The position numbers and the translations under genes are program-made. DNA of 7,513 nt from an uncultured Clostridia bacterium. GTDB taxonomy: Bacteria > Bacillota > Clostridia > Oscillospirales > Ruminococcaceae. The notes under the pieces are model-generated. The model was not told the DNA's origin. It did no database searches and saw nothing but the letters and a program-made list of their open reading frames with translations. Below are positions 5,534 to 7,513 of this stretch, piece after piece (the first letter of the stretch is position 1; each line of letters opens with the position of its first letter). The stretch spans positions 1-7,513 of the forward strand of contig CANRPG010000092.1 of assembly GCA_947632425.1 (NCBI GenBank). The letters are read 5' to 3'.

Positions 5534-6427
5534 ATGAAATTTTTGTCTACCCTCCGACAGGATCTCAAAAAAACCGTCGGAAACTATTGCTTTCTGATAT
5601 GCATCCTGCTGACCGCAGGGCTGTGCTTTACCGCCGTAGCCTATTCTGATTACGAGAAGGGCATATCCGTCACCGTCTTAGACGCCATTTTGTATAAAAG
5701 CCGCGCCGAAATGCTCTCCGACAGCAGCTATTCTCTCTCGCATATATTCAGTACAGCTTCAACAGGCTACCTGCCAATGTTTCTGCCAATGATAGCCGCA
5801 TTCCCGTTTATACCCAACTTCTGCTCCGAGCGCAATTCGGGTCTTATCAGAATGACTATCTTCCGCACAGGCAAATACCGCTACTACTTTTCAAAGTTTC
5901 TGTCCGCTGTAATAGGCGGCGGAATGGCAGTCGCGCTCGGCTGCGGTCTTTACTGCGCCGTGTCAGCGCCTTTCTTCCCCCTGCCCGAGAGCTACCCCGT
6001 CAATATGGAGCTTGTGAACATGGGGCTTGCCACGATCCCCACCAATTCTGTCTGTGTAGAGATATTGCTTAAAACTCTGCTCGGCGGCTTCTGCGCAGGC
6101 GCAATATCAACACTCCCGGCGTTCTTCTTCGCGTCGTTTGTGCGCAACAGATATTTGATAGTCTGCCTGCCGTTCATGATAACATATATGTATAATTCCG
6201 TGCTTGATAAAATTGTTTACGGCTTTTACGATAGCTTTTCCGAAGAGGCATTTGAAAAAGCGCAGTTCTTCATGGCGTTCTACCCCTCCGAGGTCATGTC
6301 AGGCTGGAATTATACCCATAAAACTAACTATATCGTCGCAATCGTTGTTTTCAATATAGCGCTTGTTATCGCCGTCCTCACCGCGTTTATTGTTATTATG
6401 AATAAACGCACCGACCTTGGCGAATAG
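5534..6427 (+). CDS. Six-helix membrane protein, ABC-2 permease-like
   Basis: This 297-residue protein has a basic N-terminus and about six membrane segments (roughly 16-37, 78-97, 119-145, 178-203, 207-222 and 266-288). After the second segment it carries an FCSERNSGLIRM stretch and then YRYYFSKFLSA. This acidic-x-x-x-Gly-then-basic/aromatic pattern before a helix is seen in ABC-2-type permease subunits, which move drugs, peptides or polysaccharides across the membrane together with a separate ATPase. No ATPase gene is in the window: the upstream neighbour is the Sir2 deacylase (15-nt gap) and the downstream gene is on the other strand. The substrate is therefore unknown, and the protein may use an ATPase encoded elsewhere or do something else. 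It is the last gene of its operon, with a terminator 20 nt downstream. The membrane nature is certain, the family less so. Confidence 0.75.
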   Translation: MKFLSTLRQDLKKTVGNYCFLICILLTAGLCFTAVAYSDYEKGISVTVLDAILYKSRAEMLSDSSYSLSHIFSTASTGYLPMFLPMIAAFPFIPNFCSERNSGLIRMTIFRTGKYRYYFSKFLSAVIGGGMAVALGCGLYCAVSAPFFPLPESYPVNMELVNMGLATIPTNSVCVEILLKTLLGGFCAGAISTLPAFFFASFVRNRYLIVCLPFMITYMYNSVLDKIVYGFYDSFSEEAFEKAQFFMAFYPSEVMSGWNYTHKTNYIVAIVVFNIALVIAVLTAFIVIMNKRTDLGE

Positions 6428-6447
6428 CTTCATAAAATACATATAAC

Positions 6448-6482
6448 AAAAGTGCCCGACTTTTCCGTCAGGCACTTTTATT
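6448..6482 (+). terminator. Intrinsic terminator of the sir2-permease operon
   Basis: AAAAGTGCC (6448-6456) pairs with GGCACTTTT (6471-6479). After one mismatch, GAC (6458-6460) pairs with GTC (6467-6469) around the loop TTTTCC. It ends in TTTTATT and starts 20 nt after the permease stop. The A-rich left side means it could also work on the minus strand. Confidence 0.85.
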
Positions 6483-6524
6483 GTGCTTGCTTTAGTGTTT
6501 CTATATTTGCGCTCCACTTTACAC

Positions 6525-6749
6525 AAAACTTTTGGTTTCTTGACAAGAAAATAAAAGTTTTCGGTCAAGCCTTTTTCAAAAGGCTTGCAGGGCGTGGGGC
6601 AGAGCCCCACAAGGACACAACGTGCGCTCCGAAAAAGGTGAATTGTAAAATAGTCCAGTGGACTATTTTACAAGAGGAAAATCCCTGCAAGAGAGGGATT
6701 TTCCTTTGGAAAACCCCAACTATTTTCCCTGCGAGCGCTTGCGTGCGCA
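6525..6749 (+). repeat. Multi-hairpin structured repeat, copy 2 (candidate ncRNA)
   Basis: Same order of hairpins and linkers as 4141-4385, in the same orientation: AAAACTTTT/AAAAGTTTT (6525-6533/6553-6561) enclosing TTTCTT/AAGAAA (6536-6541/6545-6550); CAAGCCTTT/AAAGGCTTG (6566-6574/6579-6587, loop TTCA); GTGGGGC/GCCCCAC (6594-6600/6604-6610, loop AGA); a 14-bp stem 6643-6656/6660-6673 with loop AGT; a 12-bp stem AGGAAAATCCCT/AGGGATTTTCCT (6675-6686/6694-6705) with loop GCAAGAG; and the GC-rich motif 6730-6749, which differs from copy 1 at one base. Shared linkers are GCGCTCCG (6624-6631), GTGAATTG (6638-6645) and CAAGAGG (6671-6677). It follows the operon terminator, so as RNA it would come from read-through or its own promoter. 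No clear promoter was seen. Confidence 0.75.
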
Positions 6750-6788
6750 ACAGCTATGTTAAAAGTTTGCACTAACGCCGACAAAACA

Positions 6789-6830
6789 CATCTAACTTCT
6801 AACCTCTAACATCTTGCCTCTAACAGCTAA
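6789..6830 (-). repeat. Single heptad-repeat array
   Basis: On the minus strand five contiguous units read TTAGAGG, CAAGATG, TTAGAGG, TTAGAAG and TTAGATG (6823 down to 6789). A sixth, more degenerate unit TTAGCTG lies at 6824-6830 and touches the xylulokinase terminator. The unit order is nearly the same as in the five-unit array at 453-487. The three-unit block and spacer of the full element were not found nearby. Confidence 0.7.
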
Positions 6831-6858
6831 AAGCACCTGACGTAAAGTCAAGTGCTTT
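6830..6858 (-). terminator. Probable terminator of the xylulokinase gene
   Basis: AAAGCACTTGAC (minus strand, 6858 to 6847) pairs with GTCAGGTGCTTT (6841 to 6830), with one G-T wobble, around a 5-nt loop. It begins 10 nt after the xylulokinase stop. The minus-strand T-tract is short (TTTT, mostly inside the stem). On the plus strand the stem has one C-A mismatch but is followed by GCTGTTTTT, so it could act in both directions. Confidence 0.6.
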
Positions 6859-6868
6859 GCTGTTTTTA

Positions 6869-7513
6869 TTACATCGCCGCAAGTTTCGCAAAGCTTCCTT
6901 TCAGCGCAGGGTATATCTCCCTGTATAGCTGATAGTACTTTTCATACTCCGCAGTGTTTTCTTCGTTTGGCTGCTGAATTTTGTCCGTCTTTATCACCGC
7001 ACTGCAAGCCTCGGGAACGCTCGAATATATGCCTGCTCCTACCGCCGCAAGAAGCGCAACACCCAAAGCAGGGCCTTGCTTTGAAGTTACAGTTTTGACA
7101 GGACAGCAGTAAAGGTCAGCCAGCATAGAGCGCCACAGAGCCGAAGTGCCGCCGCCGCCGCAAGCCATCATGTCTGATACCTTTATGTCCATCTCTCTGA
7201 ATACTTCCACGCAGTCACGAAGCGAGTACGAAACACCCTCCAGCACCGCGCGAAGCATCTCTTTCTTCGTGTGCATGGCAGATAAACCGAAGAATACACC
7301 CCTCGCATCAGGGTCAAGATGAGGCGTCCGCTCTCCCATAAGATACGGCAGATAAAGCAGCCTGTTCGAGCCGACTTCCACAGTCGCAGCCTCTTTGTCC
7401 ATCAGATAGTATTCATCAACACCCATGTATCTCGCAGTCTCTTTCTCACTCGCGCAGAAATTATCCCTGAACCATGTCAGAGAAAGCCCCGCGCCCTGCG
7501 TAACTCCCATAAC
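6869..7513 (-). CDS. xylB: Xylulokinase, C-terminal fragment (FGGY kinase family)
   Basis: The frame runs in from the right edge and ends at a TAA at 6871-6869, giving about 214 of an expected roughly 500 residues. The family phosphorylates a sugar with ATP; xylulokinase makes D-xylulose-5-phosphate for the pentose phosphate pathway. Counting from the methionine at 7510, visible marks are MGVTQGAGLSL at 1-11, LPYLMGERTPHLDPDARG at about 54-71, the RAVLEGVSYSLRD helix at 87-99, the ATP-site GGGGTSALWRSMLADL at 118-133, and QGPALGVALLAAVGAG at 145-160. The GERTPHLDP and GGGGTS forms point to xylulokinase rather than glycerol kinase, though other FGGY sugar kinases are possible. The methionine at 7510 is internal, because homology should continue into the preceding codon at the edge. 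It is convergent with the sir2-permease operon. Confidence 0.88.
   Translation of the reverse strand, partial: VMGVTQGAGLSLTWFRDNFCASEKETARYMGVDEYYLMDKEAATVEVGSNRLLYLPYLMGERTPHLDPDARGVFFGLSAMHTKKEMLRAVLEGVSYSLRDCVEVFREMDIKVSDMMACGGGGTSALWRSMLADLYCCPVKTVTSKQGPALGVALLAAVGAGIYSSVPEACSAVIKTDKIQQPNEENTAEYEKYYQLYREIYPALKGSFAKLAAM

Noticed and set aside
4808..6427. Sir2-based anti-phage defence system
   Set aside because: The Sir2 protein has the size, zinc cysteines and layout of a stand-alone deacylase, with no argonaute, helicase or other effector partner.
6452..6775. 107-residue plus-strand open frame and overlapping minus-strand frames
   Set aside because: They span an intrinsic terminator and copy 2 of the hairpin repeat; no ribosome binding site.

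Overview
The window looks like chromosomal DNA from a Gram-positive gut anaerobe of the class Clostridia, probably Oscillospiraceae and Ruminococcus-like. This is inference. It rests on the AAGGAGG-type ribosome binding sites, the VanR/VanS-like two-component pair with a clostridial-style kinase domain, the glycogen phosphorylase and xylulokinase genes, and repeat-rich intergenic spaces.

Layout from left to right: (1) the 3' end of a glycogen/alpha-glucan phosphorylase gene with a clear intrinsic terminator; (2) about 640 nt of non-coding DNA holding heptanucleotide repeats and a large hairpin; (3) a two-gene operon of an OmpR-class response regulator and an 803-residue sensor kinase with six membrane segments; (4) about 675 nt of non-coding DNA with a multi-hairpin repeat (copy 1), a 238-bp palindromic heptad-repeat element and a strong promoter; (5) a two-gene operon of a Sir2-type NAD-dependent deacylase and an ABC-2-like membrane protein, ending in a terminator; (6) about 440 nt of non-coding DNA with copy 2 of the multi-hairpin repeat, one more heptad array and a terminator for the opposite strand; (7) the 3' part of a xylulokinase gene on the minus strand, running off the right edge.

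The genes are ordinary housekeeping, signalling and sugar metabolism genes and do not form one pathway. The most interesting content is between them. Two elements about 2.4 kb apart (4141-4385 and 6525-6749) share a chain of hairpins whose stems differ in sequence but stay paired: eight compensatory base-pair changes over three stems, with the 7-nt GCAAGAG loop and the linkers unchanged. That pattern suggests selection on structure. Separately, degenerate 7-bp repeats (consensus NNAGANG) occur at seven places in blocks of three or five units. At 4433-4670 they are arranged 5+3 forward then 3+5 reverse, with matching spacers, forming one symmetric element. A half copy lies at 453-554 and a single array at 6789-6830.

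No tRNA, rRNA, CRISPR array, transposase or phage gene was seen.
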